NCBI GenBank assembly: GCA_039621445.1 | Contig: CP154956.1 | Span: 12,337,443-12,401,442 of the forward strand | Source of the DNA: Euglena gracilis | Taxonomy: Eukaryota > Euglenida > Euglenophyceae > Euglenales | Length of the DNA: 64,000 bases | Reading direction: 5' to 3' | Shown here: piece by piece, positions 29,227 through 40,009 of the stretch | Position numbering within the stretch: the first letter of the stretch is position 1 | Layout of the letters: every line of letters starts with the position of its first letter | Notes under the pieces: generated by a model | What the model was told of the DNA's origin: nothing | The model's database searches: none | What the model saw: the letters and a program-made list of their open reading frames with translations, nothing else | Position numbers and translations under genes: made by a program

Positions 29227-32200
29227 CTTCGAAATGGGACCAGCCACCAGTGCGCAAGGCAATCGCACAGGAATTCCCAAAATTGACCGAGAAATGACCG
29301 TAACTCGGGCTAGGTGGGGAGTTGCGGGGAAAATCAAAACACTGTTGGATGAAGCATTTTAACACATTTGGATGAAGCATTTAGGCTTCAATTTAGGTCT
29401 CCGGACATTTCCTTTGATTCCCCATCATTTTTGAGAAATTTTAGAGAAATTGATTTTTTTTGACACCTGGGTCGCACACAGCAGGGTTACGTCGGAGGCT
29501 CTTCTTTCTGGCAAGACTTCTGTTCCAGACCAATGACTGGTTTTGGCTTGACAAAACAAAAAAACAAAAACAAAAAAAAAAAAAAAAAAAAAAAAAAAGA
29601 TGGTTTTGGCTTGACAAAACAAAGATTCTGGGCAGGAGCATCGGACCAACATCTGACAAAAAATAAGACCCCCCCCAAAATAACACCTGGGTCTTATTTT
29701 TGGGTCCGTTGCTGGAAACCTCCAGGGGGGGAGTCTTCTTTTGGGGGGGTCTTGTTTTTGGATTATTGCTCAATCGGCCTAGGAGGGGTCTTATTTTTGG
29801 GGGGTCTTATTTTGGGGGAGGGTTAGAACTGTCATTATCAATAATTATGTGCCGATGCGACGGAATGGCTCTGTTTGTACTCCTGTTCCTTCTCGGTGCA
29901 CGAGCTGGGGTCGCTGATTGTGCACTTGACCTGCAAATCAGAGGAAAAGAAAAGCCACATGGCTGTCACAGGTCAGACACGCAAAAAAGCTTACCCCAAG
30001 TGAAGAAAGCGCAAAGCGCCGCATCAGCAAAATTAAAAGCTCCATTTACATTCCAACGAAATGCCTTGGGTGCCCAATTGGGTGGCCAATCATCTCCTTG
30101 GCATGCTGCAGCACATACCCTGCAACTTGGTGGGGGGGGGGGGTAAGACAGAGGTGGTGCAACCTATGATGATGAAAGTCAGCTAAAGCAGAGGACGATC
30201 AGGAAAGAAAATTTTCCAGGTTCCTTGGTATTTATGGAACACATACATGTACACACAGGGTGGACAAAAAATTTGGTAAAATACCATCATATATATATAT
30301 ATATATACGTACATATATGTATATATATCACCATACATATATACAAACAAAAATATGTGTCTATATGCATATATATACCACACACATATATAAATAAAAA
30401 CATAAATATAAACATCACCATCATTTTTTACAGCAATTTTCGACCAGTGTCTGCTTCCCACACCCTCTTCGTAAACCTCAGCTCAAAGTGACAAAAAAAA
30501 TGGCTGACAAATGGTCCAAAATGCCCAAAAATGGCAAAAAAAATTGCAAAAACATGACAAAAATTGCATGAATGTTGGCAAATATTGACCCTTGATGGCA
30601 TTTTTGAGGCAAAATAGCCAGAATCTGTTCAATTTCCTCAATAAAAAGCATGGGCAACACCGCTCGACACATGGCAAAAAAAGCGTTAAAAAATGGCTGA
30701 ATACCGTATTTCACCAAAATTCATTTTCCAAAATCAAAATTTACCAAAGTATTTTTTACTGTAATCTTGTCTACCGTTATTTTTGTTCACCCTGTACACA
30801 ATTCAGTTCATCACAGGGAATCAGTCCTTGCAAAATTTTCAAAGACTCGTCGACCTTCCCTCAGAGATCACACACACAAACACAAACTTTTTTTTAAAAA
30901 AATACAAAATTTCCAGTTATTCTCCTGAAAGAATCCCGAGTTGGCGAAAATGCAGCCCATCGATGAGAAACAGCAAACAATTCACCCCTGTGAATAGCCC
31001 TCCACACCTCCAGGTTTTCCTTCACAAAGTTGCGCAGGGACTCCAGGTCGCGCCCTTGGGAGTAATCTGAGCCTTCCTTCGGGCTGTCCTCCCCCCAGCA
31101 GGGCGCCGCTTAACGACGCCCCGGGGGTGGGGTCCCCTCCGGCTTAAGCGACGCCCTGCCCCCCAGTACTTCACTGTCGGGTAGCCGCTGACCCCGAAGC
31201 GCTTGCACAGCGCCTGCTCCTCGGTGCAATCCACATCCCGCCCAGAGGCCTCTCAAGCAGAACAAGCAGCTTCATTGGATTTAAGGCAATGTTACAGAGG
31301 GAGAAATATCCCACTGATGTGCATTTCTTTGAAGCTGATTGCCAGCACATATCAGCATTCTTATTGTGATGGGAAATAAGCATGCTCTGTGGGGGGTGGA
31401 ACAATGTGTGTGTGTGTGTGTTGCGTTTTTATGTGTGTATTGTGTGCGTAGCTGTGAGCTGTGCGTGTTGCGTTTGTTTGTGTGTGCGCGTGCGTGTGTG
31501 TGTGATCTTACATGTGTGTGCATGAGTGACGGAGAGAGTGTGTGTGGGCATATGCCCTCATACATGTGATGCTGGCGCGTCTGCGTGCAAAGGCGCATGT
31601 CTGCATGTGCCCGTCGAATGCGAGCTTTGGATGACATGCTGATCACTGACATGCCGACCACAACGTCACCAACCTCCCCTTTCACAGTACCAGAAACAAG
31701 CCTCTGCCTCGCAATCAGAACAGAGGACGAGCCCGCATACTCTCCTCCCAGTGTGTCCCATGCCGGCTTCATGGACTTGCAATGACCACACCTGTGGAAC
31801 AAAAAGAATTGGAACAAATCATACATGGGCAATTATTGTCCAAAGATTTCCCTAATTATTCTCCACAATTTGCGCCAGGAAGTCATGACATGAAAACTGG
31901 CTGTGCATAAGACTTCCCAAATCGAAATACAACCCAACATGACACCTTCCCAGACAGTAGGCAAAACTTCTGCGACCGTTGAAAATAGGAATTTAGATAA
32001 ATTGGATGATTGAATGACCATTGACAATAATAACATTAACTTTGAAAAGATGGGTCACAAGACACAGCCATTGCTACAAAATGTTTGCATGCTTCAGAAC
32101 CGGTCACTTCGAATTGTTTCAGAGCAGTGCAGCAGCCCCTGCCAGGCAAGGCCCCTGGCAGGGGCCAGGGGCCTAGCCCCTGGCCCCTGCCGCCAGAAGC

Positions 32201-32989
32201 GACCGTCCAACGTTGTAATAGGCCAAAAATCTCGAAAAATTTCCTCACGGGGGATGGAATGCAGTGGCCCAAACCCAACTACCCCCTGTGTGGGGATGGG
32301 GTCACACAGGGTCAAATGAATGCATGAGCAGGGGTTTTCTTAAGGATCCCCCGGAGGAGGGTCCCGCAGGCCGGCTGGAAAAAGACGCTGGCTGAAAAAA
32401 GGTGCTGGCTGGACCCCCCCCCCCTAGGGGTTGGGGGTCCAGGGGAAGGGGTGCAGCTGGCTGGGAGCAACCAGCGGGTAACCCCAAAAAATGCTCCCAA
32501 AAGCCCAAATCCAGCTGGGCATTTTTCAGCCAACGTTTGGAGGTGAAGTCCCAAAAACCACTCAAACATGACACTTTCGGCGATATTTGACCGCTTTTCA
32601 AAAACTGTCGGCGGTTTGCACCAATTTTTTTCCGGTCCAGCCTGGCTTCGCCAGGCTGGCCCGAACTTCATTTCAGCAGACCCCCAGGGGGGTCTGCAGC
32701 CCGGCTGGGAGGTGCAGGCTGGGAAAAAAGATGCTGTCTGGCTGGACCCCCGGGGATAGGGTCCCCTAAGAATATCCTTAAGAAAAGAAAACCCTTAGTA
32801 TGAGCCCAAAACAACGAAAGAAACAAGGCAAATGACAACATAACGAGCACACCAGGGAGCAAAGAACTTGATGAAGGCTCGCTTCCCAGAGCTGTAAACC
32901 AAGTTGTCAAAGCTGGCCTCCGTCAATACCACTGGTTTGGTCAGAGCAACCGAAAACAGAAGGCAAAAGAAAAGGGGAGCGAAATGCAT
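29098..32989 (-). CDS. Protein disulfide isomerase (thioredoxin domain plus C-terminal helical domain)
   Basis: ER-lumen thiol-disulfide exchange enzyme. Six minus-strand exons join in phase: 32989-32853, 31791-31698, 31249-31153, 31108-31008, 29930-29862 and 29226 to about 29098. It begins with a signal peptide (MHFAPLFFCLLFSVALT). The thioredoxin fold follows: FFAPWCGHCKSMKPAWDTL (redox CGHC), DVDCTEEQALCKRFGVSGYP with the cis-proline, then SQGRDLESLRNFVKENLE. The C-terminal part has SSCTEKEQEYK and ELGRLEGMAGNKMTAEQK, like the helical D domain of single-thioredoxin PDIs. A 60-bp transposon lies between exons 3 and 4 and appears to be the intron there. The true C-terminus was not found. Confidence 0.8.
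29285..29462. repeat. CTCGGGCTAGG...GGTCTCCGGACATTTCC repeat
   Basis: AACTCGGGCTAGGTGGGGAG, then GCTTCAATTTAGGTC and TCCGGACATTTCCTTTGATT, then a TTTTTGAGAAATTTT segment. The same ordered blocks occur twice at about 62325-62460 and 62515-62655 and in part at 62725. It is directly upstream of PDI exon 6 in the intron. Confidence 0.65.
29563..29600. repeat. Poly-A run between two GGTTTTGGCTTGACAAAAC copies
   Basis: Two copies of GGTTTTGGCTTGACAAAAC (29540-29560 and 29602-29622) flank an A run of about 25. A short direct duplication with a homopolymer between. It is followed to 29820 by GGTCTTATTTTTGGG inverted units. Confidence 0.6.
29862..29930 (-). CDS. PDI exon 5: VKCTISDPSSCTEKEQEYK
   Basis: Bounded by TTTGCAG and TCC/GTCGCA, 69 nt, phase 0 at both ends. 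VKCTISDPSSCTEKEQEYK corresponds to the C-x8-C-xEKE linker after the thioredoxin domain of related PDIs. It joins exon 4 as ENLE/VKCT. Confidence 0.75.
30256..30794. mobile_element. CAGGGTGGACAAAAA-ended element
   Basis: Left CAGGGTGGACAAAAAATTTGG and right TTTTTGTTCACCCTG form an inverted pair 539 bp apart. TACACA lies on both sides, shifted by two bases, so the duplication is uncertain. The interior is A/T-rich with TATATATATATA runs. It is in the intron between PDI exons 4 and 5. The ends recall the CAGTCCGGACAAAAATGA family. Confidence 0.5.
31008..31108 (-). CDS. PDI exon 4: SQGRDLESLRNFVKENLE
   Basis: Begins after GTTAAG inside the transposon, reads through the second target-duplication copy as CWGED, then SPKEGSDYSQGRDLESL and NFVKENLE, the last helix of the thioredoxin fold. 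It ends at GAG/GTGTGG in phase 0, matching exon 5. 101 nt. Confidence 0.75.
31099..31158. mobile_element. 60-bp hAT-like element acting as an intron in PDI
   Basis: Ends CAGGGCGCCGCTTAA and TTAAGCGACGCCCTG are inverted repeats with one mismatch. Both flanks are CCCCCCAG (31091-31098 and 31159-31166), a perfect 8-bp duplication. On the PDI strand the element supplies a GT at 31152 (GTCGCTTAAG) and an AG at 31109 (GTTAAG). This gives a 44-nt GT-AG intron; the leftover 24 nt add eight codons in frame. The insertion alone (68 nt) would shift the frame. Confidence 0.8.
31153..31249 (-). CDS. PDI exon 3: DVDCTEEQALC to cis-proline
   Basis: Reads DVDCTEEQALCKRF, then GVSGYPTVKYWG with the conserved cis-proline loop. 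It runs into a 60-bp transposon and can be spliced at GGGC/GTCGCTTAAG inside that element. The acceptor CTTGAGAG/GCC is plausible. Confidence 0.75.
31400..31530. repeat. TG-rich simple sequence
   Basis: Degenerate GTGTGTG/GTGCGTG tract in the intron between PDI exons 2 and 3. Confidence 0.7.
31698..31791 (-). CDS. PDI exon 2: CGHCKSMKPAW
   Basis: After TTGTTCCACAG the exon completes the active site CGHCKSMKPAWDTLGGEY. The chosen GT donor (CTT/GTTTCT) is the first available after the conserved VLIA and keeps phase 0, but adds RQRL before exon 3. A GC donor directly after ATTGCGAG is an alternative. The start is firm; the end is uncertain. Confidence 0.75.
32330..32797. mobile_element. TTTTCTTAAG-family MITE in PDI intron 1
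   Basis: A 468-bp element with ends AGGGGTTTTCTTAAGGATC and ATCCTTAAGAAAAGAAAACCC. Flanks GCATGAGC (32322-32329) and GTATGAGC (32798-32805) match at 7 of 8. The inside has GGCTGGAAAAAGATGCTGG blocks and CCAGGGGGGTCTGC. Its right end lies only 55 bp from the end of PDI exon 1. Confidence 0.7.
32853..32989 (-). CDS. PDI exon 1: signal peptide to CGHC
   Basis: Starts at ATG with a hydrophobic signal peptide, then KPVVLTEASFDNLVYSSG and AFIKFFAPW. The W codon is split by a canonical intron: CCCTG/GTGTGC at 32853 and CCACAG/GTGTGG at 31791 rebuild TGG-TGT-GGT-CAT. The 137-nt length ends in phase 2. Confidence 0.85.
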
Positions 32990-33527
32990 AGTGCGTCACT
33001 GTGGAGCGGAACAGGCAGTGCAATTCATTCCATTCTCAGAAATTTCACTCTTAAACTTGGTCTTGGAAAAAACCATTTTTACAAATTGGGTTTCTTGTTT
33101 CTACACACAGTGTATCAAAAAATTTAACAGCAGGTACCAAAAGAGAGCAAAAAGATACTAACCGCTAAATCACCAGCTGCATAAAAAGTGCTTACTTGGC
33201 ACAGCCAAATATACCATTCTGGCACCTGTGAAAAACTTAAACTAACACCCTGAGAGCCCCTTCCCAAGAAGGCCCAATGGGGGGTAATCGGCAGAGGGTT
33301 GGGAATGGTTCTGTCAGATTGTCAGATTCAGAATGGAGCAAAAAAGTTCTGTTCCTCTGACACATTTCACACGTTTCAAATTTGCCAGGTGGGTCTCATG
33401 AGGGTCCACATGGTTGGGGACTGTGGCAGCCTGTGCAAATCTGAGGCCAGCCGTATGATAGGACAAGAGCTGCGATTTCTGACCACCCCCAAATGTCCAG
33501 CCCATGCAAGGGGCAGGGGGTCCAATA

Positions 33528-33947
33528 CAGGCCATTGCTTAAGCACCCCGGGTCCACTGGCTAGACATTTTGCTGGACACTGGAAAAAATGGACCAGCCA
33601 GACCCCCCTTCCCCCTCCCCCAGGGGGGGGGGGCGAGGGGTCCCCCTGACTGGAAAAAAAATTCCTCCAGCACTTCGCGCCGAGGTGGAAATGAGGGTTT
33701 TGGTGCATTTTCTTTTGGCTGATTTTGTTCCCAAAAAAAATCCCAAAAATGGCCAAAAATGATCATTTTTGGCCATTTTTTGGGGCCCAAAAAAAATCGG
33801 CGCTTTGCGCCGGTCACTGGAAAAAATTTGCCACTAACTAGCGCCCCCCAGGAGGTCCACCAGAATTCCCACTAGCCGAATTCGGACTAGCTGCAGTCCA
33901 GCCCCCCCCCCCCCGGAGGGTGCTGTGAACTCTTGAGCAAAGGCCTG
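33528..33947. mobile_element. TTGCTTAAG-family hAT-like MITE
   Basis: A 420-bp element from CAGGCCATTGCTTAAGC to CTTGAGCAAAGGCCTG. Flanks GTCCAATA and GTCCACTA match at 7 of 8. The inside has CACTGGCTAGACA, poly-C/G, TGGCCATTTTTGG and GCGCTTTGCGCC. It is homologous to 61151-61536. It lies just upstream of the PDI start. Confidence 0.75.
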
Positions 33948-34687
33948 GTCCACTACTGTGACGCGCCAGAGGGAAATGGTGGCCGGTAAGAGTGAGAAGC
34001 AAAGTCTGTTCTCTGGCAAAACTCCGAAACACCAGCCAATCAAAGTACCATCACATACCATCAAGGAAACCCCCATTATTTTGAAGGGGCAGCGACTGGT
34101 CAAGGTGGTCAGGAAGGTAAAAAAATGCCCAAAAATTACCGTGTAATTACCGTGCCACCTTGACCGGTCGCAGCCCCCTCAGGCTGTGACAGAGATTGCC
34201 GCGATGCATTGTCTTAAAGTGGGGCCCAAGAGCACCCACCTCATTCCCCCCTTTTTCTCCTGGGCTGGCTCAAAAATATTAAATGAGTGGGAGGACGTGC
34301 AGGGGGAGTCCATCCCCTCCTCCCCTTGAGGGGAACAACAAGCATAAGGCGCTGGAAATAATTCAACTGTCTCTTTCTGTTAGGGTTCTCATTCATGCAT
34401 CTGGAACAAGAAAACTTCCCCCGAATGAACCTTGTTGCACGGAATTGCAACCAGACCCCCTTCCAAGGAACACACCAAAGGGGTCTTTTGTACTGAATTC
34501 TATTTGATGATCCCCCCCAGCACTCCCAAGAACTCCCAAGAACTTCAGGATCCCTGTAGACCCCCCTTTTACTTGGTCGGCCGATTGCACTTAACACATG
34601 GTTGGCTTGGCCCATTTGCTTAATTACCCACACCGACATTTTGAAAGTCACAACTGTCACTCAAAACCTGTAATAAACTGTGCAAAT

Positions 34688-36020
34688 CAGGGCGGTCCTT
34701 AAGCAAAAAAAAAATTCCCGTCCCAATACACTTCCACCAAAAAATAAGGAAAAGAAGATTTTGGCCGGGAAAAATTTTTGAAAAATTTTTTTGAAAATTT
34801 TTTTTGAAAAATGAACCCAAAATACATGGTTTTTTTTATGGAAAATCACATTTTTTCCTCAAAAAAATCTCCAAAATTTTAGGTTGAAAATTGTTAGGTT
34901 TTAGGAGGGGGGTCAAAAAAATGCAGGTAAAAAAATGGGACCAAATTTTGGAACATTCAAATTTTACTGACATTTTTTCCCTTGGAAATTTTTGGATTTT
35001 CAGCGGCATTTCTTTGCTTCCAAAATCTCTCAAAATCAAAATTTTGAGAAATGTTGAAATTTTAGAAGGTGTGAAAAAAAAATGGGGTTTGGGGGGGTTT
35101 GGGGCAACATTTTGGGCAGCATTTTCATCAATTTCGGGAAAACAGGGCATTTGGGCTGAAAAAAAATGAAATTTTTTTGAAAAATGAACCCAAAATACCG
35201 GGGGGGGGAATTGGGGCTAGATAAAACTAGAACCGATAAAATTGGAAGGTGATGGAAAACCACATTTTTTTTCACAAAAAAATCTCAAAGATTTCAGGGT
35301 AAAATTTGGTAGTTTTAGGAGGGGGGGGGGTGGAAAATAACGAAGGTCAAAAAAAGTGGACCAATTTTTGAAACAGTCAAATTTTACTGACATTTTTTCT
35401 CTGTCAATTTTTTTTGGATTTTAAATGGCATTCTTTTGCTTCAAAAACCTCTCAAAATCAAAATTTTGAGAAAATGTTGATTTGTTGGAAGGCGTGAAAA
35501 ATGGGGTTTTGAGGGAGTTTTCTTTGCGAAATGGCCATTTATTGAGGAAAAAGTCATTTTTTTTGGTCATCAAAAAGTGACGTTTTTTAGTTTTTCCAGA
35601 CGTTTTTTTTCTGTTGTGTTTTTTTTAAAAAAAGCATGTTTTTTAAAAAAAACAAGTTTTTTTTAAAAAAACCTGGTTTTTTTTAAAAAAAAGCATGTTT
35701 TTTAAAAAAAACAAGTTTTTTTTAAAAAAACCTGGTTTTTTTTTAAAAAAAAGAAGCAGTCAACCTTGGCAAGCACCTATGGTCAAGCCCCAAAAATCCC
35801 CCATTTTAGGCCATTTTAGGGGATTTTAGGTCATTTAAGGCCATTTAGGCCATTTTAGCTATGGGTGCCTGCATATGGGTACCAAAATGGGTCAAAAAAA
35901 CACCCGGCACTGAAGGCAGCGGAAAAAATTTTTCGGGTCCAAAACTGCCCTGGGGGGGGTCCTTAAGGGGTGGTCCTTAACTAAAAAAAAAAAAAATCCC
36001 GTCCCTTATGGACCGCCCTG
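34688..36020. mobile_element. 1.33-kb hAT-like non-autonomous element with perfect 8-bp TSD
   Basis: Left end CAGGGCGGTCCTTAAG, right end CTTATGGACCGCCCTG, flanks GTGCAAAT on both sides (34680-34687 and 36021-36028). Directly inside both ends is AAAAATTCCCGTCCC or its equivalent. The interior holds two copies of a segment of about 300 bp (34850-35180 and 35265-35525) and a TTTAAAAAAA palindrome array. It encodes no protein I can recognise. Same ends as the 312-bp element at 24363. Confidence 0.85.
35605..35760. repeat. TTTTTTAAAAAA tandem palindrome array
   Basis: Alternating units GTTTTTTTTAAAAAAA separated by GCATG, ACAAG and ACCTGG repeat about seven times, inside the 1.33-kb element. Each unit can form a hairpin. 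Confidence 0.8.
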
Positions 36021-36029
36021 GTGCAAATG

Positions 36030-36250
36030 ATCTGTTTACACGGTTGCGCTAGTTTGTCTGTGCAGTTGAGCAGACAAACCATTTGCATAACTGCATCACT
36101 TTCTGTCAGATCCAGAGGCTCAGCGTGTAACCAGAAGTTCAAATATTTGAACCCGAACATTAAACTGTGGGAAAATTGCTCAATTGCGCAATCAGCATGA
36201 AAAAAAAACTCAAATCCGAGATCGGCTGCCTCAGCCTCAGGTGTGGGCAT
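36030..36250 (-). CDS. Possible exon, unknown
   Basis: An open minus-strand segment reads AEPLDLTESDAVMQMVCLL then NCTDKLAQPCKQIICT and meets the 1.33-kb element at its 8-bp duplication. If the element is removed the frame continues only a few codons to a stop. No family recognised; could be chance. Confidence 0.25.
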
Positions 36251-36649
36251 CAAATGAACTCTGGTGGGGTCCTCGGGTGCCAGGAGGGCCTGGCACCGCC
36301 AGGGCCTGGCACTCCCTGGAGGGAGAAACCTGGACGTGGATCAACAGCCCCCAACCCAACTCTCTCCCCCCTTTTCCAAGGCACAGCAATGTCACAGGAA
36401 AGCTGTACAGGGGTGTATCAACGACACGGTGTGTCAACGTCGCAGTATTTCAGTGAAAAAAGAAAAAGAGAACACAGAAACCCTGTGGGTGATGAATGAG
36501 GCCCCAAAAATGCGAACTGTATAATTGCACAATCCCGCATAATTCCACCTTTTATTTGCATTTTTCCACAAATAGATGCTCTTTTTGATTGGGTCTCAAT
36601 TTCATTGATCCTTGCGATTTTCAATTTTTCTGTTTTCGCTTGTTTTTTC

Positions 36650-38640
36650 CCCTTGAATCACCGGGTGCGGAGGAGGGCTATTATTTGGGCAGGTCACTTT
36701 TTCAATTCAATGCCCCTGATGCCCGAACAAAAAATTAAACTAAGAAAACTCTCCCTTGTGACAATGCCCCAAAATGAGTGATTTTTTTGAATTTTTGAAT
36801 GTTTTTTTTTCACTCCTTTTTATTGTGTCAAACTTGGCATTTTTGGAGATAATTTTGTTCACAATGAAAAATCATGTTTTTTGATCTATTTTTTTTTGGA
36901 CACTCCCACAGGATTTTTTTTTTGCTAGCCCTGCCTTGCGACCGACCCCAGAGTCATTGTTTGAGGACGTTTGAGTACATGTCAGTACGTTTGAGTATGT
37001 TTGAGGAATGACATATGGTCAATTTTGCGTATTTTTTGCATGAAAAATCTCAAAAAAGACACCCAGAAGAACATTTTGACCATTTTTTGGAAAAATTTAA
37101 GTTGCCGTTTTGCTCAAACTCACAGTCCAGACAAAAATGACAGGAAACAAAATCGATGAAAAAAATTGACGGGAAAAAACGACGGAAAATTATCGATTTT
37201 GGAAAATTTAATGATTGAAAAATTCAACTTTTCAGAGAAACTGGTGGCAATTTTTTAATGCAGTGATGACCACCATCATCTTTCTGTCAGGAGGCAGTTC
37301 TTTTGTCATTCTTAAACTTTTGATAAATTAACTGTACAAATGCTTCAACCAAGGCCCCTTGCCTCTTCCCAATTTCCCGGCTCCGATTTTTGGGTCAAAT
37401 ATCCTTTTGGCGGCCTAGTGTTGAAGGTGCCATCGTGGGTGTTTGGGGGTCCGACCCCCCAACTCCTGCACCATCCCCCTTTCTCATCTAACCAAGACAC
37501 ACCGTTTGTTGACCCCTGTGTCAACAGCACCTTTCCAGGATATCACCTTTGGTATTGTTTTTATCACACAGCCCTGTGTACGAGAGCAGATGGTGCAAAG
37601 CAGCAGTGGCACTCAAATGCAATCCAGTGGAACAAAGAAGCTGACTTGCTGTTTTTACATGGTTTTTCAAAGCGCAGCAAGCGCTATATCATCCAGCGGA
37701 GCACAGGATTCACAGGATTGTGATACAAGAGCGCAAAATGCTTCAGCCCAGGGCCAGCATTCACAGGGGGGGGGGGCTTCCACTCGGGGCTGTGAAATAT
37801 TTTTTTTCAAAAATTGAAAAGCGAAGAAATACAACAGAACAACCACGGAAGTGGAATGACAACATCAACAACGCATTTAGGCAGTGTACCTTGTGAAAAA
37901 CCACCGTTTCTGAAAATGGCCCGGGAATTTTATCTCTGCAATTTTCTTTCAATGGTCTGGCACTTTGCCTGCCTAAAAGAGTTTGAACCAAATTTACCTC
38001 TGCCCAATTCCCCTGTTGTAATTTGGGTACAATTTCTGAAAACGGCCTCAGTGACAAAATCTCTGAAATTTTAAGGCAAATTGAAAATGAAACGTTGGGG
38101 AAACACACACACATTATGAAAGGCAGCTGATTAACTACAATCCAAGAATAATTAAAAATAGAATAATAATGATAATAGTGGTAGTAGTAGTAATAACAAC
38201 AACAACATAATAATGATAATAATAACAATAATAATAACAATGATCAACTATAATAATTAGTTATTAATAGCTACACCGTAATTGGGTATTTGCCACACGT
38301 TGGGGGGTCTGTGTGTGGGCGGAGGGTTCCTATTTTTCGCACTTTACTCCATCTCCTGCATGCCCTAAATTCATAGACCTCCACAAAAGGGGGTGTGGTG
38401 TGTCTGAGAACTTCCATTTGGATAACCCAGATTGAGTAAACCCCCCAAATAATAACCCCCCAGCCATTGGAATATTCGAGATTGGGGTCCAGAGGGGGGC
38501 TTATTATTTGTGTATTTTTTTCAGAGTCAAAATTGTCCCCAAAAAAATGCTCCAATGGCCCAAAGGTCCCTTTTGGGCATTTTAGGGTGCAATATGTGAC
38601 TTTTTTGAAAACAATTTCCGACAAATTTGATCGATTCCTG
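36650..38640. other. No confident gene
   Basis: A/T-rich. Holds a partial CAGTCCAGACAAAAATGAC element (from 37128), an AAT/AAC-rich simple repeat (about 38155-38265) and a CCAAATAATAACCCCCC...GGGGGGCTTATTATTTG inverted element (about 38440-38510), also seen at 17385-17450. A plus-strand frame near 37340-37720 is open but not recognisable. Confidence 0.35.
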
Positions 38641-38689
38641 TAAACTTGTCCTATTTTCGGTGGTTATTCCTCTCTGTGTGTGTGTGCCT

Positions 38690-38835
38690 TCACCTCAGTG
38701 CTGGGAGGGGGGTGTTTATTTTGGCAGTCGAAGTCGGTCCTCGGAGGGGGGGTCATTATAATTATTTGGGAGATTTTTTTTTAATTATCGGGGGGTCAAA
38801 GCAGGATGGAATAAAGCAGTACACAGGGTTCGGAT
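38690..38835. repeat. CTCAGTGCTGGG...GCAGGATGGAATAAAGC repeat
   Basis: Matches the last SWEET intron (40010-40170) in order: ACCTCAGTGCTGGG, GGGGGTGTTTATTTTGGCAG, TCGAAGTCGG, TTAATTATCGGGGGTC and GCAGGATGGAATAAAGC. So the intron sequence is dispersed in at least two places 1.3 kb apart. Confidence 0.6.
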
Positions 38836-39387
38836 GGAAATTACCAATGGACATGTTAACAGCACCTGACGTGCACAGGAACCGACGTCTGCTTTGTGTC
38901 AATCACATCACCTATACATTGCCATATCTCATGAAACAAAAAAAAACGTATGAAGACCCTGGATACCTATTGGAGCAGATCTCGCATTTTTAATGGGCTG
39001 GGAGGTATTAACTGAACTGACCTCGACAACCTCTCTGGCATGAACCTCTGGGGGGGGGGGTGGCGTGGGCAGTTGAGACAATTTGGATTGTTGAGAAAAA
39101 CTGGCTCCTATTTGCAGACCAATGTGACCAAACACAAACCTGTTTGTTGGAAAGGTACCTGGAGTCCAGGGTATCGCTTAGTGACCCCGGGGGGGGGGAC
39201 CCAGCTTCCCGTCTGTGGAGGCTTATTGTTCTTTGAATGTTCCTGATTTGTGGGAGGTGAGGGGAATCGTTTGAATTTTTACAAAAGGAGTTTTTATTTT
39301 TTGTACTGCGTCCCTTGCCTGGGTTTGGGAAATGGATCCGACCGAAAATTTCCGGCCCAAATGAGTCATGGCACAAAGTGGGGCCCC

Positions 39388-39565
39388 CATACCCCCCATA
39401 CCCCCCCATACCTCCCTACCCCATACCCCCCCCCATACCATATGCCCCACCCACCCCATACCTTCACCCATACCAAGTACGGGTGATCACCCATCCCCCA
39501 AACAACCCTATACCCCCCGCACCCCCCTCCTGTACCCCCCCACCCCCCCATACCCGGGGTATGGG
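39388..39565. repeat. CCCCATAC minisatellite
   Basis: Degenerate tandem array of CCCCATACC and CCACCC units over about 175 bp. It produces proline- and glycine-rich open frames on both strands that are not genes. Confidence 0.75.
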
Positions 39566-39816
39566 GAGCCTACTTTGTGCCATATGTGAAAAATTGCCAA
39601 TTTTGCAAAAAAACCTGAAATTTTCGACCCAAAATTCTCCCTGGCCAGCCCAAACCCAACCCATTTATACACATTTTTGCACCCCTGAAAGCAAAAAAAA
39701 GACCATTACCATCCAGCCGCCCGAAGGCCGGCTGGAAAATAATTTATTAAAACTCGTCGATGGGGGGGGGAGCGTGGTCCAGGGCTGGAAAACGGTTGCT
39801 GGCTGGCTGGACCCCC

Positions 39817-40009
39817 TCATCCTATGGATATGCGCATACACATACATACATGCATGCATACACATGGAAGCCAACATCGGGAATAGAAGAGGCTGGCCCG
39901 GGCCGCCGCGTCATTGCCTCCACCGCGTTGGGGCTCACGGATCGTCGTCATGGGGCGAAATGGGATGGTGCTCCGCCGGCCTCGGGGCGGCGCCGTGGCT
40001 GTCCTCTGC
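39817..40009 (-). CDS. SWEET last exon: cytosolic tail
   Basis: After GGTTAAG the frame continues in phase as QRTATAPPRGRRSTIPF then RPMTTIREPQRGGG and ends at a TGA (39817-39819). The basic, proline-rich tail fits a SWEET C-terminus. The last 20 codons run into a CATACATACATGCATGCATAC simple repeat, so the natural end may be earlier. Confidence 0.5.

Noticed and set aside
29856-30146. Plus-strand frame MALFVLLFLLGARAG resembling a signal peptide
   Set aside because: The opposite strand carries PDI exon 5 with good splice sites and family match; the plus frame is its shadow.
31022-31234. Continuous frame DVDCTEEQ... running through the 60-bp element
   Set aside because: It leaves the conserved PDI frame after YW; the SPKEGSDYSQGRDL continuation needs splicing inside the element.
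31281-31832. 183-codon minus frame with a CGHCK start
   Set aside because: Only the first 31 codons are PDI exon 2; the rest is TG-rich intron read through.
39223-39664. Pro/Tyr-rich plus frame and Gly/Trp-rich minus frame
   Set aside because: CCCCATAC minisatellite; open in several frames.
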